This document shows positions 25,171-34,998 of a stretch of 64,000 bases of DNA, piece after piece. Origin of the DNA: an uncultured Bacteroidales bacterium (GTDB lineage Bacteria > Bacteroidota > Bacteroidia > Bacteroidales > Bacteroidaceae); NCBI GenBank assembly GCA_902774335.1, contig CACYHW010000011.1:1-64000 (forward strand), in the 5' to 3' direction. A program made the translations under genes and the position numbers. The notes beneath the pieces were generated by a model, which made no database searches, was not told the origin of the DNA, and worked only from the letters and a program-made list of their open reading frames with translations. Within the stretch, counting starts at the first letter, position 1; the number at the start of each line of letters is the position of its first letter.

Positions 25171-26208
25171 ATGTTCAAATTCGCAAATCCCGAATATCTG
25201 TATCTGCTGGTACTTGTACCGGTGCTGGTGATACTGCATGTGGTCTCCGGTATACGTCGCCGCAGGAAACTGGCTGAATACGGTGACCAGGCACTGCTCA
25301 TGCAGCTTATGCCCGATGTCTCCGTAACACGTCCCAATATCAAGTTCTGGCTCCTGTTTGCCGCCTATACGTTAGGCTGCTTCCTTCTGGCCAGACCGCA
25401 GTTCGGCTCCAAGCAGGAGACCGTGACCCGCAGGGGTATCGAGACCGTAATAGCTCTGGATATATCCAACTCCATGCTGGCCGATGACGTTGCACCCAGC
25501 CGTCTGGAGAAATCCAAGCGTATCATATCAAACCTGGTTGACCAGTTCCAGGACGACAAGATAGGTCTGATAGTATTTGCCGGCGACGCGTTCGTCCAGC
25601 TTCCCATAACCAGCGACTTTATATCGGCCAAGGTGTTCCTGAACACCATCAGCCCCGCTCTTATCACACGTCAGGGCACCGATATCAAGACCGCCATCGA
25701 GCTGGCAACACGCAGCTTCACCCCGAACGAGGGGGTAGGCAAGGCCATAATAGTGATAACCGACGGCGAGAACCATGAGGGTGGGGCCGAGGAGGCCGCC
25801 AAGGCTGCCGCCGACAAGGGCTATATGGTATATGTGATGGGTGTAGGTCTGCCCACAGGCTCGCCCATACCCGGAGAGCGCAGCGGCGAGTTCCGCAAGG
25901 ACCGTGAGGGCAATGTGGTCATCACACGACTGAACGAGGAGATGTGCCGCAATATCGCATCGGCCGGAAACGGAGCCTATTTCTACGTGGACAACTCCAA
26001 TGCAGCCGAGAAGGCGCTGCAGAAGGAGATAGACAAGCTGGCTAAGGCCGATGTCGAGACTACCGTTTATACCGAGTATGACGAACAGTTCCAGATAATT
26101 GCGTGGATGATACTTATTATCCTGCTCTTTGAGATCTTTATCTGCGAGAGCCGTAATCCGCGTTTGAGGAATTTCAGTCTGTTCAAAATGGAGGAGAAAG
26201 AGAAATGA
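25171..26208 (+). CDS. batB: BatB, von Willebrand factor type A membrane protein
   Basis: 345 residues with the same plan as BatA: helices at about 8-26 and 58-75, a VWA domain with MIDAS DISNS (97-101) and TDGENHEGG, and a C-terminal helix IIAWMILIILLFEIFI. Its last codons overlap batC by 4 nt (ATGA), which suggests translational coupling. Confidence 0.93.
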   Translation: MFKFANPEYLYLLVLVPVLVILHVVSGIRRRRKLAEYGDQALLMQLMPDVSVTRPNIKFWLLFAAYTLGCFLLARPQFGSKQETVTRRGIETVIALDISNSMLADDVAPSRLEKSKRIISNLVDQFQDDKIGLIVFAGDAFVQLPITSDFISAKVFLNTISPALITRQGTDIKTAIELATRSFTPNEGVGKAIIVITDGENHEGGAEEAAKAAADKGYMVYVMGVGLPTGSPIPGERSGEFRKDREGNVVITRLNEEMCRNIASAGNGAYFYVDNSNAAEKALQKEIDKLAKADVETTVYTEYDEQFQIIAWMILIILLFEIFICESRNPRLRNFSLFKMEEKEK

Positions 26209-26954
26209 AGAAGATATTGTTGTTCGTTCTTATGACTGTGTCCGCCGCCGGAGCCTTTGCCCAGCGCACGGACCGCTCGTTTGTACGTAAAGGCAACCGT
26301 CTTTTTGAGGACAGCCTGTTCATCAAGGCCGAGGAGAACTACCTCAAGGCCGTTGATGTCAATCCGGAGCTTTACGAGGGCAACTACAACCTTGGCAACG
26401 CCTATACCGCCCAGCAGAAGCCCAATGAGGCAGTTGAGCAGTATCGCCGTACAGCCAATGCGCTGGAAGCCAGGAAGAAAGAACTTGCCGAGAATCCCGG
26501 GTCAAGCCCCAAGGAACTGGAAAAATGCAAGAACGACCTGGCCAAGACCTATCACAACACCGGTGTGGTATATCACATGTCGGAGCGTTATGACAAGGCT
26601 GTCGAGGCTTACAAGGAGGCCTTGCGCAACAATCCTCAGGATGACGAGACCCGTTATAACCTGATCCTTGCACAGCGTATGCTCCAGCAACAGCAGCAGC
26701 AACAGCAGCAACAGCAGCAACAGGAGCAACAGCAGGAACAGCAGCAGGAGCAACAGGAGCAGCAGGATCAGCAGGATCAGCAGGATCAGCAGCAACAGGA
26801 GCAGCAACAGCAGGAGGAGCAGCAGGATATGTCGCAGGAGAATGCCGAGCAGATTCTGGAGGCTGCCATGCAGGACGAGAAGGATGTTCAGGAGCGTGTT
26901 CAGGAGCAGCTCATGAGGGTCCAGCCCAAGAAACCGTTAGAAAAAGATTGGTAA
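26205..26954 (+). CDS. batC: BatC, TPR protein with glutamine-rich tail
   Basis: 249 residues: signal peptide (ending AFAQ), two to three tetratricopeptide repeats (about 20-155; YEGNYNLGNAYTAQQKPNEA and later TYHNTGVVYHMSERYDKA) and then an almost pure Gln/Glu/Asp stretch at about 161-208 encoded by CAG/CAA/GAG repeats. TPRs should bind the other Bat proteins in the periplasm. The low-complexity tract is a DNA trinucleotide repeat prone to length change; units are mixed, so no simple reading-frame switch is expected. Confidence 0.9.
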   Translation: MKKILLFVLMTVSAAGAFAQRTDRSFVRKGNRLFEDSLFIKAEENYLKAVDVNPELYEGNYNLGNAYTAQQKPNEAVEQYRRTANALEARKKELAENPGSSPKELEKCKNDLAKTYHNTGVVYHMSERYDKAVEAYKEALRNNPQDDETRYNLILAQRMLQQQQQQQQQQQQQEQQQEQQQEQQEQQDQQDQQDQQQQEQQQQEEQQDMSQENAEQILEAAMQDEKDVQERVQEQLMRVQPKKPLEKDW

Positions 26955-26955
26955 T

Positions 26956-28818
26956 ATGAGTATATCAGACAAGACAAAAACACTTTTGCTGTCGGTCATG
27001 ATCGTTTTGATGACCGGAGTAAAGGCCGTTGCCCAGGAGGTTTCCTTTACCGCACAGGCTCCGCAGGCCGTTGCGGTGGGTGAGCGTTTCAGAATCACCT
27101 ATAAGGTCAATACCCGTGATGTCAAGGAGTTCCGTGCCCCTGACATGAAGAGTATCGATATCCTGACCGGACCGGCCACATCCACATCATCGAGCACCAC
27201 CATTATTAATGGCCAGGTGACCAGCAACACTACTATTACCTACACTTTTACCGCAGTAGCCACCCAGGAGGGCGATGTGGAGCTTGACGGCGCCACTGCC
27301 AAGGCAAACGGCAAGCAGGTGACATCAAACAGCCTTGTTATAAAGGTTTTGCCGGCCGACAGGGGCTCACAGACTCAGGGCTCACAGCGTCAGGGCGGCA
27401 GCCAGCAGGCCCAGGGACAGCAGTCATCGGGCAGCAGCACCGGAATATCCAACGAGGAGCTCTTTATGATGGCAACGGTCGATAAGACCACCGTCTACGA
27501 GCAGGAGGCTCTGCTGCTTACCTTTAAGATATACGTGCTGCCGTCGGTCAACCTGACCAGCATGGGTAACCGCATGCCTGACCTTAAGAACTTCCATGTT
27601 CAGGAGGTCGAGCTTCCGCAGCAGAAGGAGTTCCAGCTGGAGCACTACAATGGCCGCAACTACCGTACCATGGTTTGGAGCCAGTACGTGCTCTTCCCGC
27701 AGCATTCAGGCGAGCTTGAGATACCTGCCACAACATTTGAGAGCATTGTATCTCAGCCCATCGAGAGCACCGACATGTTTGATTTCTTCTTCAATGCAGG
27801 CCGTTATACCGAGGTTAAGAAGAATCTCACCACACGTGCCATTAAGATCAACGTCAATCCGCTGCCTCAGGGCAAGTCAAGCGCCTTCTATGGCGGAGTA
27901 GGTGACTTCTCACTGAGCTCCACCATAAGCAGCACCGATGTCACTGCAAATGATGCAGTTACGGTACGCGTTATACTGTCCGGAACCGGTAACCTCAAGC
28001 TCATCAAGACCCCTGAGCTCAAGTTCCCGCAGGACTTTGACATCTACGATCCCAAGATAGACAACAAATACACCATCAAGGGTGGCCGTCAGACAGGAAA
28101 CAAGGTATACGAGTACCTTGTAATACCGCGTCATGCCGGCCAGTACACCATTCCTGCACTGGAATTCCAGTACTTTGATCCCAAGAGCGGCACATACAAG
28201 ACCACCAAGACTCAGGAGTACACCCTGAACGTAGCCAAAGGGCAGGGGGGAGGCGAGTCCCAGACATCGGTCTCATATGTAAACAAGGAGGATCTCAAAT
28301 ATGTGGGACAGGATGTCCGTTTCCATTCCACACCCTTGGCACTCAAGTCTGGCAAGGGCGGATTCTACGGCTCAACGCTGTTCTACGTCCTTCTGGTGCT
28401 CCCGCTTGTGATACTGCTTGCATTGGTGGCCATCACACGCAAACGCATAGCTGACAGCGCGAATGCCGCCAAGGTGCGCGTCAAGAAGGCAAGTTCGGTT
28501 GCAACCCGCCGTCTCAAGGTGGCCCGCAAGCTCATGAAGGAGGGCCGCAAGAACGAGTTCTACGACGAGATGATGAGAGCCCTGTCCGGTTACCTGGGCG
28601 ACAAACTGGCCATTCCTACCGCCGAGCTCTCCAAGGATAGGATAGGTGAGACCCTGCGTGACCGCAAGGTGGCCGATGATACCGTATCACAGGTTATAGG
28701 ACTGCTTGATGACTGTGAGTTTGCACGTTACGCTCCGGGCGACGATACGGGACGTATGGACAGGCTGTATGACCAGGCTGTGGGTGTTATCGGACAGATT
28801 GAGAACTCAATTAAGTAA
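26956..28818 (+). CDS. batD: BatD, large periplasmic aerotolerance protein
   Basis: 620 residues: signal peptide (to about VAQE), several beta-sandwich repeats (about 30-470) with a Gln/Ser/Gly-rich spacer near 135-160, one membrane helix (about 475-495, FYVLLVLPLVILLALVAI) and a cytoplasmic helical tail with a conserved GYLGDKLAIP segment. It matches the BatD 'oxygen tolerance' family. It starts 1 nt after the batC stop. Confidence 0.92.
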   Translation: MSISDKTKTLLLSVMIVLMTGVKAVAQEVSFTAQAPQAVAVGERFRITYKVNTRDVKEFRAPDMKSIDILTGPATSTSSSTTIINGQVTSNTTITYTFTAVATQEGDVELDGATAKANGKQVTSNSLVIKVLPADRGSQTQGSQRQGGSQQAQGQQSSGSSTGISNEELFMMATVDKTTVYEQEALLLTFKIYVLPSVNLTSMGNRMPDLKNFHVQEVELPQQKEFQLEHYNGRNYRTMVWSQYVLFPQHSGELEIPATTFESIVSQPIESTDMFDFFFNAGRYTEVKKNLTTRAIKINVNPLPQGKSSAFYGGVGDFSLSSTISSTDVTANDAVTVRVILSGTGNLKLIKTPELKFPQDFDIYDPKIDNKYTIKGGRQTGNKVYEYLVIPRHAGQYTIPALEFQYFDPKSGTYKTTKTQEYTLNVAKGQGGGESQTSVSYVNKEDLKYVGQDVRFHSTPLALKSGKGGFYGSTLFYVLLVLPLVILLALVAITRKRIADSANAAKVRVKKASSVATRRLKVARKLMKEGRKNEFYDEMMRALSGYLGDKLAIPTAELSKDRIGETLRDRKVADDTVSQVIGLLDDCEFARYAPGDDTGRMDRLYDQAVGVIGQIENSIK

Positions 28819-28825
28819 ACGGGCT

Positions 28826-29626
28826 ATGAAAAAGATATTTGCATTTATATTTGTTATGGTTCCTCTCATGGCTTTTGCCCAGGAGGAGAGCGGAATGATG
28901 AGTCTTGTGGCCGATACCACCGGGGTATCCCGCGAATATACTCTGTCGGATGCTGACAGTGCATATATTCAAGGTGATTATCTTACCGCTATTGGTATAT
29001 ATGAGTCAATAATTGAGAATCAGGGCGTTAACGCCACTCTTTACATGAACCTGGGCAACTGCTGGCTCAAGCGTGACGAGGTGGCCAAGGCAATCCTTAA
29101 CTATGAGCGCGCATACCTTATTGACCCGTCGGATCCCGATATCAGGTTCAATCTGGAGCTTGCACGCACCAAGACCGTCGATAAGGTAAATCCTGTAAAT
29201 CAGCTCTTTATAGTGGTCTGGTTCAAGAAAATGCTGTCGCTTCTGGACGTGGACGGATGGGCTGTTCTGACCGTCATAATGTTCGCTATGGCCATAATTC
29301 TGACAGGAATATTCCTGTTATCCAGAAAAACAGGAGCCCGAAAAATATCTTTTTCTTTTAGCGCTTTTTTCTTGCTTTTGTCTATTTTATCTTTTATCTT
29401 CGCTACTACACAGATGGGAAATATCCGGAACCGTGACACGGCAATCATCATGTCACCGAGCGTTACGGTCAAGAGCACACCCAGCAGTGGCGGTACAGAC
29501 CTGTTCATTATTCACGAAGGACGAAAGGTCAAGATCCTGGATTCCTCGATGAAAGAGTGGGTGGAGATAAGACTTGAAGACGGAAATACAGGTTGGGTAC
29601 CGGTTAATGTAATGGAAATCATATAA
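28826..29626 (+). CDS. batE: BatE, TPR and SH3-domain membrane protein
   Basis: 266 residues: signal peptide (MKKIFAFIFVMVPLMAFAQ), two TPR units (about 45-120, TLYMNLGNCWLKRDEVAKAI), two membrane helices (about 145-170 and 178-200) and a C-terminal bacterial SH3 domain (about 210-264; VKSTPSSGGTDLFIIHEG). It closes the Bat set. The ATG at 28826 is 7 nt after the batD stop and begins the signal peptide. Confidence 0.88.
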   Translation: MKKIFAFIFVMVPLMAFAQEESGMMSLVADTTGVSREYTLSDADSAYIQGDYLTAIGIYESIIENQGVNATLYMNLGNCWLKRDEVAKAILNYERAYLIDPSDPDIRFNLELARTKTVDKVNPVNQLFIVVWFKKMLSLLDVDGWAVLTVIMFAMAIILTGIFLLSRKTGARKISFSFSAFFLLLSILSFIFATTQMGNIRNRDTAIIMSPSVTVKSTPSSGGTDLFIIHEGRKVKILDSSMKEWVEIRLEDGNTGWVPVNVMEII

Positions 29627-29637
29627 AAGGATATGGA

Positions 29638-30342
29638 ATGATTGAAGCACAGGGTCTCATAGAGACAGACAGATTGGCCACGCTGTCAGTTAATGGCAGC
29701 GAATCCCTGTTCTGGGATGGTGTGGCCAGTATATATACTTCAATCATAGTATGGATTCCTCTTGCGCTTGCGGCTATCTTCCTTATCATAAGGAACGTAA
29801 ATCCTAAAAGACTTATTCTGGTATTGTTCATGGTGGCTCTTACGGTGCTGCTGTGCGACCAGTTGGCGTCATCCGTATTCAAGCCGCTTTTCCTCAGGCT
29901 CAGACCCACACGTGATCCATATATATTAAATATGGTGGATACCGTAAATGGCTATCGTGGAGGACTTTACGGGTTCTTTTCGAGCCATGCGGCCAATTCT
30001 TTCGGACTTGCAGTGCTGTTCATGTGGCTTGTAAGGGACTGGTTGTTCGGTCTTTCCGTAAGTGTTTGGGCTGCAGCCAATTCATTGATCAGAACGTACT
30101 TAGGCGTGCATTTCCTTGGCGATGTTCTTGTCGGAGCCTTTGCCGGAATCGCCATAGGAACTTTGACATACTGGATTTTCCGTCTGGTAACGCGTAATGA
30201 CCGATATACCGTCCATGATTCCAATCTGTTGTATACAAGCTCAGGATTCATGCGCAGCGATGTATTTGCGTTCATGTGCGTCCTTTTCGGCACATTTGTG
30301 GTAATACCTATATGTGCTTGTGTAAAACAGGCTATAATTTAG
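29638..30342 (+). CDS. PAP2-family membrane phosphatase
   Basis: 234 residues with five to six hydrophobic segments. The three PAP2 motifs are visible: K-x6-RP as KPLFLRLRP, SSHAANS in place of PSGH, and R-x5-H-x3-D as RTYLGVHFLGD. Such enzymes hydrolyse undecaprenyl diphosphate or phosphatidyl phosphates at the outer face of the inner membrane. It follows batE by 11 nt on the same strand and is probably co-transcribed. Confidence 0.88.
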   Translation: MIEAQGLIETDRLATLSVNGSESLFWDGVASIYTSIIVWIPLALAAIFLIIRNVNPKRLILVLFMVALTVLLCDQLASSVFKPLFLRLRPTRDPYILNMVDTVNGYRGGLYGFFSSHAANSFGLAVLFMWLVRDWLFGLSVSVWAAANSLIRTYLGVHFLGDVLVGAFAGIAIGTLTYWIFRLVTRNDRYTVHDSNLLYTSSGFMRSDVFAFMCVLFGTFVVIPICACVKQAII

Positions 30343-30397
30343 AAAACAACTGAGATTTCAATATTTGAAGAAACTTTGATAACTATCCTAATTTTTA

Positions 30398-30661
30398 ATG
30401 CTTATGACCAGATTAATCACATTTAATGAACTGCGCGAGATCAAGGCGCAACTTCCGGAGGGCAGTATTCACAGAATTGCTGATGAGCTGAATCTTGATG
30501 TTGAGACAGTACGCAACTTCTTTGGCGGTACAGATTACAAACAGGGCTCGTCAGTAGGTTTCCATAAGGAGCCGGGTCCGAACGGCGGATGCGTAGTTCT
30601 GGATGATACCACAGTTCTTGACAGAGCGCTTGAGATTATAGCAGAAAGCAAGAAGAATTAA
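30398..30661 (+). CDS. Small HTH DNA-binding protein
   Basis: 87 residues. The central part SIHRIADELNLDVETVRNFFGG reads as a helix-turn-helix, followed by a Gly-rich loop and a C-terminal helix. It looks like a small conserved Bacteroidota protein of unknown target. The start is the ATG at 30398; Met3 is also possible. A strong terminator follows. Confidence 0.68.
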   Translation: MLMTRLITFNELREIKAQLPEGSIHRIADELNLDVETVRNFFGGTDYKQGSSVGFHKEPGPNGGCVVLDDTTVLDRALEIIAESKKN

Positions 30662-30683
30662 TTGACAATTAAAAAATGAATTT

Positions 30684-30722
30684 AAAAACGGTTTGCGGGT
30701 GATTCCGCAGGCCGTTTTTTCT
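30684..30722 (+). terminator. Terminator after the small HTH gene
   Basis: AAAAACGG-TTT-GCGG paired with CCGC-AGG-CCGTTTTTT, loop GTGATT. Confidence 0.85.
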
Positions 30723-30817
30723 ATTCCTATATTATAATGGAAATTTCGCATAATAACTATTATGTTAAATAGGAAATGTTGAAGCGAAAAACCTTTCTCC
30801 CCTCAAACTCAAGGGAA

Positions 30818-30848
30818 ATAAAAAACTGCCGGAACATTGTCCGGCAGT
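30818..30848 (-). terminator. Terminator of the gyrA-TPR operon
   Basis: ACTGCCGGA (30825-30833) pairs perfectly with TCCGGCAGT (30840-30848); on the minus strand a T-run follows. It lies 27 nt past the TPR gene stop. Confidence 0.85.
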
Positions 30849-30875
30849 CTCTTTGTAATATTCTGGTTCAATCAA

Positions 30876-32147
30876 TCAGTTACCCAGAAGTTTGTCAATC
30901 TCCTTGAGCTCCTTGTCCATGTTGAGCTTGTAGTAAATCTGCTGAAGCAGCAGTCCCCACTTGCTGGTAGCTGTAGGATCAACCTCTCTGAACTTCTCTA
31001 CGTAAGGAAGAGCCTTCTTGTAGTACTCCTTCTCCTGAGCCATAACCTTCTTGAACTCAGCTGAACGGTAGTCAACGTTAGCCTTTGAATCAACGTACTC
31101 AGTAGCCTGGTACATGATTGACAGCGCCAGGTTGTTGTAAGCGTCTGACAGGTTCTCATCCTTCTGGATAGCAATCTCATACTGCTCGATAGCCTTGTCA
31201 TACTCCTTGTTCTGCTGAGCTATCAGACCCAGTACGAAGTAGTTGTAAGCCTTATCAGGATCAAGGGCGATCATCTCCTTGGTGAAGTTCTCAAGAGCAG
31301 CCATATCGTTCTTACGGTCGTAGTAGCTCAGGAGTTTGCTGTAGTAGTAATCCTGTGTGGGATACTTTATCAGACCGGCCTTAAGAGCCTCAATCCATTT
31401 AACTGTATCACCCATGTTGCCGTAAGCGTCGCACAGGAACTCTGTAGCTGACTCACCGTACTCCTCGTCCTGCTGGGCAATCTGAGCATACTTGATGGTG
31501 TTCTCCCACTGGCTCAGGTTGTAAGCGGCCATTGTGGTGTAGTATGCATAGAGAGCTCTGGTCTGGGGATAATAGGTATCGTTCTCCATATATGACTTCA
31601 GGAAGTCACCCTCGGCCATTGTGAAGTATCTGTCAAACAGAGCGTAAGCCTTCTTGTAGTCGGTTCTGTCGTTGAAATAGAAGATACCGCCGGTAATCAG
31701 GTTGGTCAGGTTTCTGTGCATCTCGGGAGCCAGCTTGGTGTGAGCCTCGTCCGATGTCTTACCCTTTGCGTTAGGAATCTTCTGGAGAGAATCGGCCTTG
31801 AGGGCGAAATCAAACCAGTCGGTCAGATACTTGTACATGGCAACTGTATCATATCTGCCATTGTATGACTTAAGGTTCTCCTGATCAAAATAGTAGTTGT
31901 AGATACGTGCGGCCTCGAACCAAGTCTGATCCCAATCCTTAACGTACTGGTTCTTCATGGCCTGGTCGATGAGCGATTTGGCGTGGCTCTTGTTAGGGAT
32001 ATCGTCACGGTCAAATTCATTTCTGGCATCCTTGACAAGCTTCTGAGCCTCCTTGGTTGCCTTCTTTACCTCTTTCTCGGTCATCTGTGCGTATGAGCTG
32101 CATGACATTCCGACAGCGGCAATCAATACAAACATTAGCTTCTTCAT
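30876..32147 (-). CDS. Secreted TPR-repeat protein downstream of gyrA
   Basis: 423 residues with a signal peptide (MKKLMFVLIAAVGMSCSSYA; the Cys may also serve as a lipobox-like site but lacks the small residues expected before it). The rest is helical TPR-like repeats, clearest at NYFVLGLIAQQNKEYDKAIEQYEIA and the following unit. It lies 61 nt downstream of gyrA on the same strand, so it may be co-transcribed. It likely acts as a periplasmic or outer-membrane scaffold; no partner is evident. Confidence 0.8.
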   Translation of the reverse strand: MKKLMFVLIAAVGMSCSSYAQMTEKEVKKATKEAQKLVKDARNEFDRDDIPNKSHAKSLIDQAMKNQYVKDWDQTWFEAARIYNYYFDQENLKSYNGRYDTVAMYKYLTDWFDFALKADSLQKIPNAKGKTSDEAHTKLAPEMHRNLTNLITGGIFYFNDRTDYKKAYALFDRYFTMAEGDFLKSYMENDTYYPQTRALYAYYTTMAAYNLSQWENTIKYAQIAQQDEEYGESATEFLCDAYGNMGDTVKWIEALKAGLIKYPTQDYYYSKLLSYYDRKNDMAALENFTKEMIALDPDKAYNYFVLGLIAQQNKEYDKAIEQYEIAIQKDENLSDAYNNLALSIMYQATEYVDSKANVDYRSAEFKKVMAQEKEYYKKALPYVEKFREVDPTATSKWGLLLQQIYYKLNMDKELKEIDKLLGN

Positions 32148-32208
32148 TTTGAATAAAGTTTTATAGGTTTCACATTATTATTATATCAATCTGGAACTCT
32201 TGTTAAAG

Positions 32209-34728
32209 TCATTCGGTTACAGGGGCCTCCTGAGGGGTCTCAGAGGCGGGTTGCTCCCCACCCTCCGGATTCTCGTCCACGGGCTCGCTGTCCACCTTGC
32301 AGATAGAACCTATCTGGTCGTTACGCTTTTCAAGATTAATCAGTCTCACGCCCTGTGTGGCACGTCCCATCACGCGGAAATCGGAAACGCTTACGCGCAG
32401 TGTAATGCCAGACTTGTTGATGATTACCAGGTCGTTGTCATCGGTAACTGCCTGAATAGAAACCAGTTTGCCGGTCTTATCCGTAACGTTCAGGGTCTTG
32501 ACGCCCTTGCCGCCGCGGTTGGTCTTGCGGTAATCCTCAATCTCGGAGCGCTTTCCGTAACCCTGCTCGGATACCACCATGATGGTCTCCTCGGGCTGCT
32601 CGTCGACTGCTATCATGCCTACTACCTGATCCTCACCGTCCTCGTCAAGGGTCATGCCGCGTACACCGGTCGATGTACGTCCCATGGAGCGTACTGTGCT
32701 CTCGTTGAAGCGGATGGCACGTCCGTTGCGGTTGGCAATGATAATCTCCTTGTTTCCGTCGGTAAGCAGAACGTTGATAACCTTGTCGCCCTCGTTCAGG
32801 TTGATAGCGTTGATACCGTTCTGACGCGGACGTGAGTAATCCTGCAGGATGGTCTTCTTAATCACACCGTTCTGTGTGCAGAATACCAGGTAATGGTTGG
32901 ATGTGAACTCAACGTCACCAAGGTTCTTGATAGCTATGTATGCGTTTACGGCATCGCCCGGCTCGATGTTGAGCATGTTCTGGATGGCACGTCCCTTTGA
33001 TGTCTTGCCGCCCTCGGGTATATCGTAAACCTTGAGCCAGTAGCAGCGTCCCTTCTGTGTAAAGAACAGGATGTAGTTGTGCGTTGTGGCTGTGAAAATG
33101 TGCTCTATGAAGTCCTCGTCGCGCTTGTCTGATCCGCGGGAACCTACTCCACCCCTGCCCTGCAGACGGTACTCTGTCAGAGCTGTACGCTTGATGTAAC
33201 CCAGGTGAGACATGGTGATGATCATGGGCTCATCGGCATAGAAGTCCTCGGGATTGAACTCCTCGCTGGCGTATACTATCTCGGTCTTGCGCTCGTCACC
33301 GTACTTGTCGATGATGGCCTGCATCTCGTCCTTGATAACCTGTTTGCACTTTTCGGGATCGTCCAGGATGCTCTGGAGTTCCTCAATGCGTGCCATAACC
33401 TCGTTGTACTCATCGTGCAGCTGATCCTGCATGAGTCCGGTGAGCTGGCGCAGACGCATATCCACGATGGCCTTGGCCTGGATATCGTCCAGTCCGAAGC
33501 GGTCCATAAGGTTCTGGATGGCATCGTTCGGGGTCTTGGCCTTCTTGATGATCTGGATAACCTCGTCGATGTTGTCCGATGCAATGATCAGACCTTCCAG
33601 TATGTGAGCGCGCTTTTTAGCCTCCTCCAGGTCGAACTTGGTGCGGCGTATTACAACCTCATGACGGTGCTCGATGAAGCACTTGATAAGGTCGCGCAGG
33701 TTGAGGCATTTGGGGCGTCCCTTGACAAGGGCGATGTTGTTTACGCCGAATGATGTCTGCAGTGCGGTCATCTTGAACAGCTTGTTCAGGACAACACCTG
33801 CGTTGGCGTCACGCTTAACGTCGATGACGATACGCATACCTTCGCGGTCCGACTCGTCATTTACGTTGCTTATACCCTCAATCTTCTTATCTGTAACAAG
33901 TTCTGCAATGAACTTGATGAGCTCGGCCTTGTTTACACCGTAAGGAATCTCGGTAACAACAATCTTGTCGTGCTGCTCACCGGCCTCGATCTCGGTCTTG
34001 GCACGCATGATCACACGGCCGCGTCCGGTCTCGTAAGCCTCGCGTACGCCGCTGATACCGTAAATATATGCACCTGTGGGGAAATCAGGAGCCTTGATGT
34101 ACTGCATCAGTTCATCAACGGTGATATCAGGATTGTCAACCATAGCCATGCAGCCGTTCAGAACCTCTGTCAGGTTGTGAGGCGGCATATTGGTAGCCAT
34201 ACCTACTGCGATACCGGATGAACCGTTGACGAGCAGATTGGGGATGGTTGCGGGAAGAACCGTCGGCTCCTCCTCCTTGTTGTCATAGTTGGGAACAAAG
34301 TCAACGGTGTTCTTGTTGATGTCCTGCATCATCTCCTCACCCATCTTGCGCAGACGTACCTCGGTATAACGCATGGCAGCCGGGCTGTCACCGTCAATCG
34401 AACCGAAGTTACCCTGGCCGTCAACGAGCGGATAACGCATTATCCAGTCCTGTGCCAGACGTACAAGAGCACCATATACTGAAGAGTCACCATGAGGATG
34501 GAAATGTCCGAGCACATCACCTACTGTACGGGCCGATTTGCGGTAGCCCTTGTCGGATGTGTTGCCGTCACGCATCATGCTGTAAAGTATGCGGCGGTGT
34601 ACGGGTTTAAGACCGTCACGTGCATCCGGGAGTGCTCTTGCCACGATGACTGACATTGAATAGTCAATGTATGAGGACTTCATCTCCTCCTCAATGTTCA
34701 CCTTGATAATTCTGTCCTGGTTTTCCAA
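32209..34728 (-). CDS. gyrA: DNA gyrase subunit A
   Basis: 839 residues. The N-terminal breakage-reunion domain has the catalytic Tyr121 ([10 protein letters not shown]); the quinolone region [12 protein letters not shown] places Ser82 at the E. coli Ser83 position and Gly86 at the E. coli Asp87 position. Six beta-pinwheel repeats follow; the GyrA box is QGRGGVG instead of QRRGGKG. An acidic tail ends the protein. Length and pinwheel identify GyrA over ParC. With GyrB (not here) it introduces negative supercoils. A promoter lies just upstream on the minus strand. Confidence 0.95.
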   Translation of the reverse strand: MENQDRIIKVNIEEEMKSSYIDYSMSVIVARALPDARDGLKPVHRRILYSMMRDGNTSDKGYRKSARTVGDVLGHFHPHGDSSVYGALVRLAQDWIMRYPLVDGQGNFGSIDGDSPAAMRYTEVRLRKMGEEMMQDINKNTVDFVPNYDNKEEEPTVLPATIPNLLVNGSSGIAVGMATNMPPHNLTEVLNGCMAMVDNPDITVDELMQYIKAPDFPTGAYIYGISGVREAYETGRGRVIMRAKTEIEAGEQHDKIVVTEIPYGVNKAELIKFIAELVTDKKIEGISNVNDESDREGMRIVIDVKRDANAGVVLNKLFKMTALQTSFGVNNIALVKGRPKCLNLRDLIKCFIEHRHEVVIRRTKFDLEEAKKRAHILEGLIIASDNIDEVIQIIKKAKTPNDAIQNLMDRFGLDDIQAKAIVDMRLRQLTGLMQDQLHDEYNEVMARIEELQSILDDPEKCKQVIKDEMQAIIDKYGDERKTEIVYASEEFNPEDFYADEPMIITMSHLGYIKRTALTEYRLQGRGGVGSRGSDKRDEDFIEHIFTATTHNYILFFTQKGRCYWLKVYDIPEGGKTSKGRAIQNMLNIEPGDAVNAYIAIKNLGDVEFTSNHYLVFCTQNGVIKKTILQDYSRPRQNGINAINLNEGDKVINVLLTDGNKEIIIANRNGRAIRFNESTVRSMGRTSTGVRGMTLDEDGEDQVVGMIAVDEQPEETIMVVSEQGYGKRSEIEDYRKTNRGGKGVKTLNVTDKTGKLVSIQAVTDDNDLVIINKSGITLRVSVSDFRVMGRATQGVRLINLEKRNDQIGSICKVDSEPVDENPEGGEQPASETPQEAPVTE

Positions 34729-34787
34729 TTTTGTCTTGTTTTTTATGTCTTCTACAATACCTTTACGGACTATTGCCGTAAAACACT

Positions 34788-34818
34788 CAAAAGTACTTCA
34801 AAAATACATTATAAGCAA
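34788..34818 (-). promoter_or_regulatory. Promoter of gyrA
   Basis: Read on the minus strand, TTG (34816-34818) and TACTTTTG (34788-34795) are separated by 20 nt. A leader hairpin TTTACGG/CCGTAAA (34762-34783) lies between it and the start codon. Confidence 0.7.
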
Positions 34819-34957
34819 CTTTACGCGCGTATTTTTAATAAGGTGTTAATAAGTTTTCACTTATTCTGTTTCGGACTTTATGGCATACGTCGGATTGTGG
34901 CATGCGATTTGTTGATATCTTATTGTAGAAAAGGAACAAAACGGGCCAAAAACCGCT

Positions 34958-34965
34958 TATCTTTG
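34958..34965 (+). promoter_or_regulatory. -7 box of the clpC-like gene
   Basis: TATCTTTG, perfect match to TAnnTTTG, 33 nt before the ATG at 34999. It excludes the more upstream in-frame start at 34843. Confidence 0.6.
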
Positions 34966-34998
34966 CATCAGAAGCATATCGGAACGTTGAGCCCTGAT

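Noticed and set aside
26690-26820. Possible CRISPR or tandem DNA repeat
   Set aside because: It is an in-frame CAG/CAA/GAG stretch of the batC gene, without spacers.
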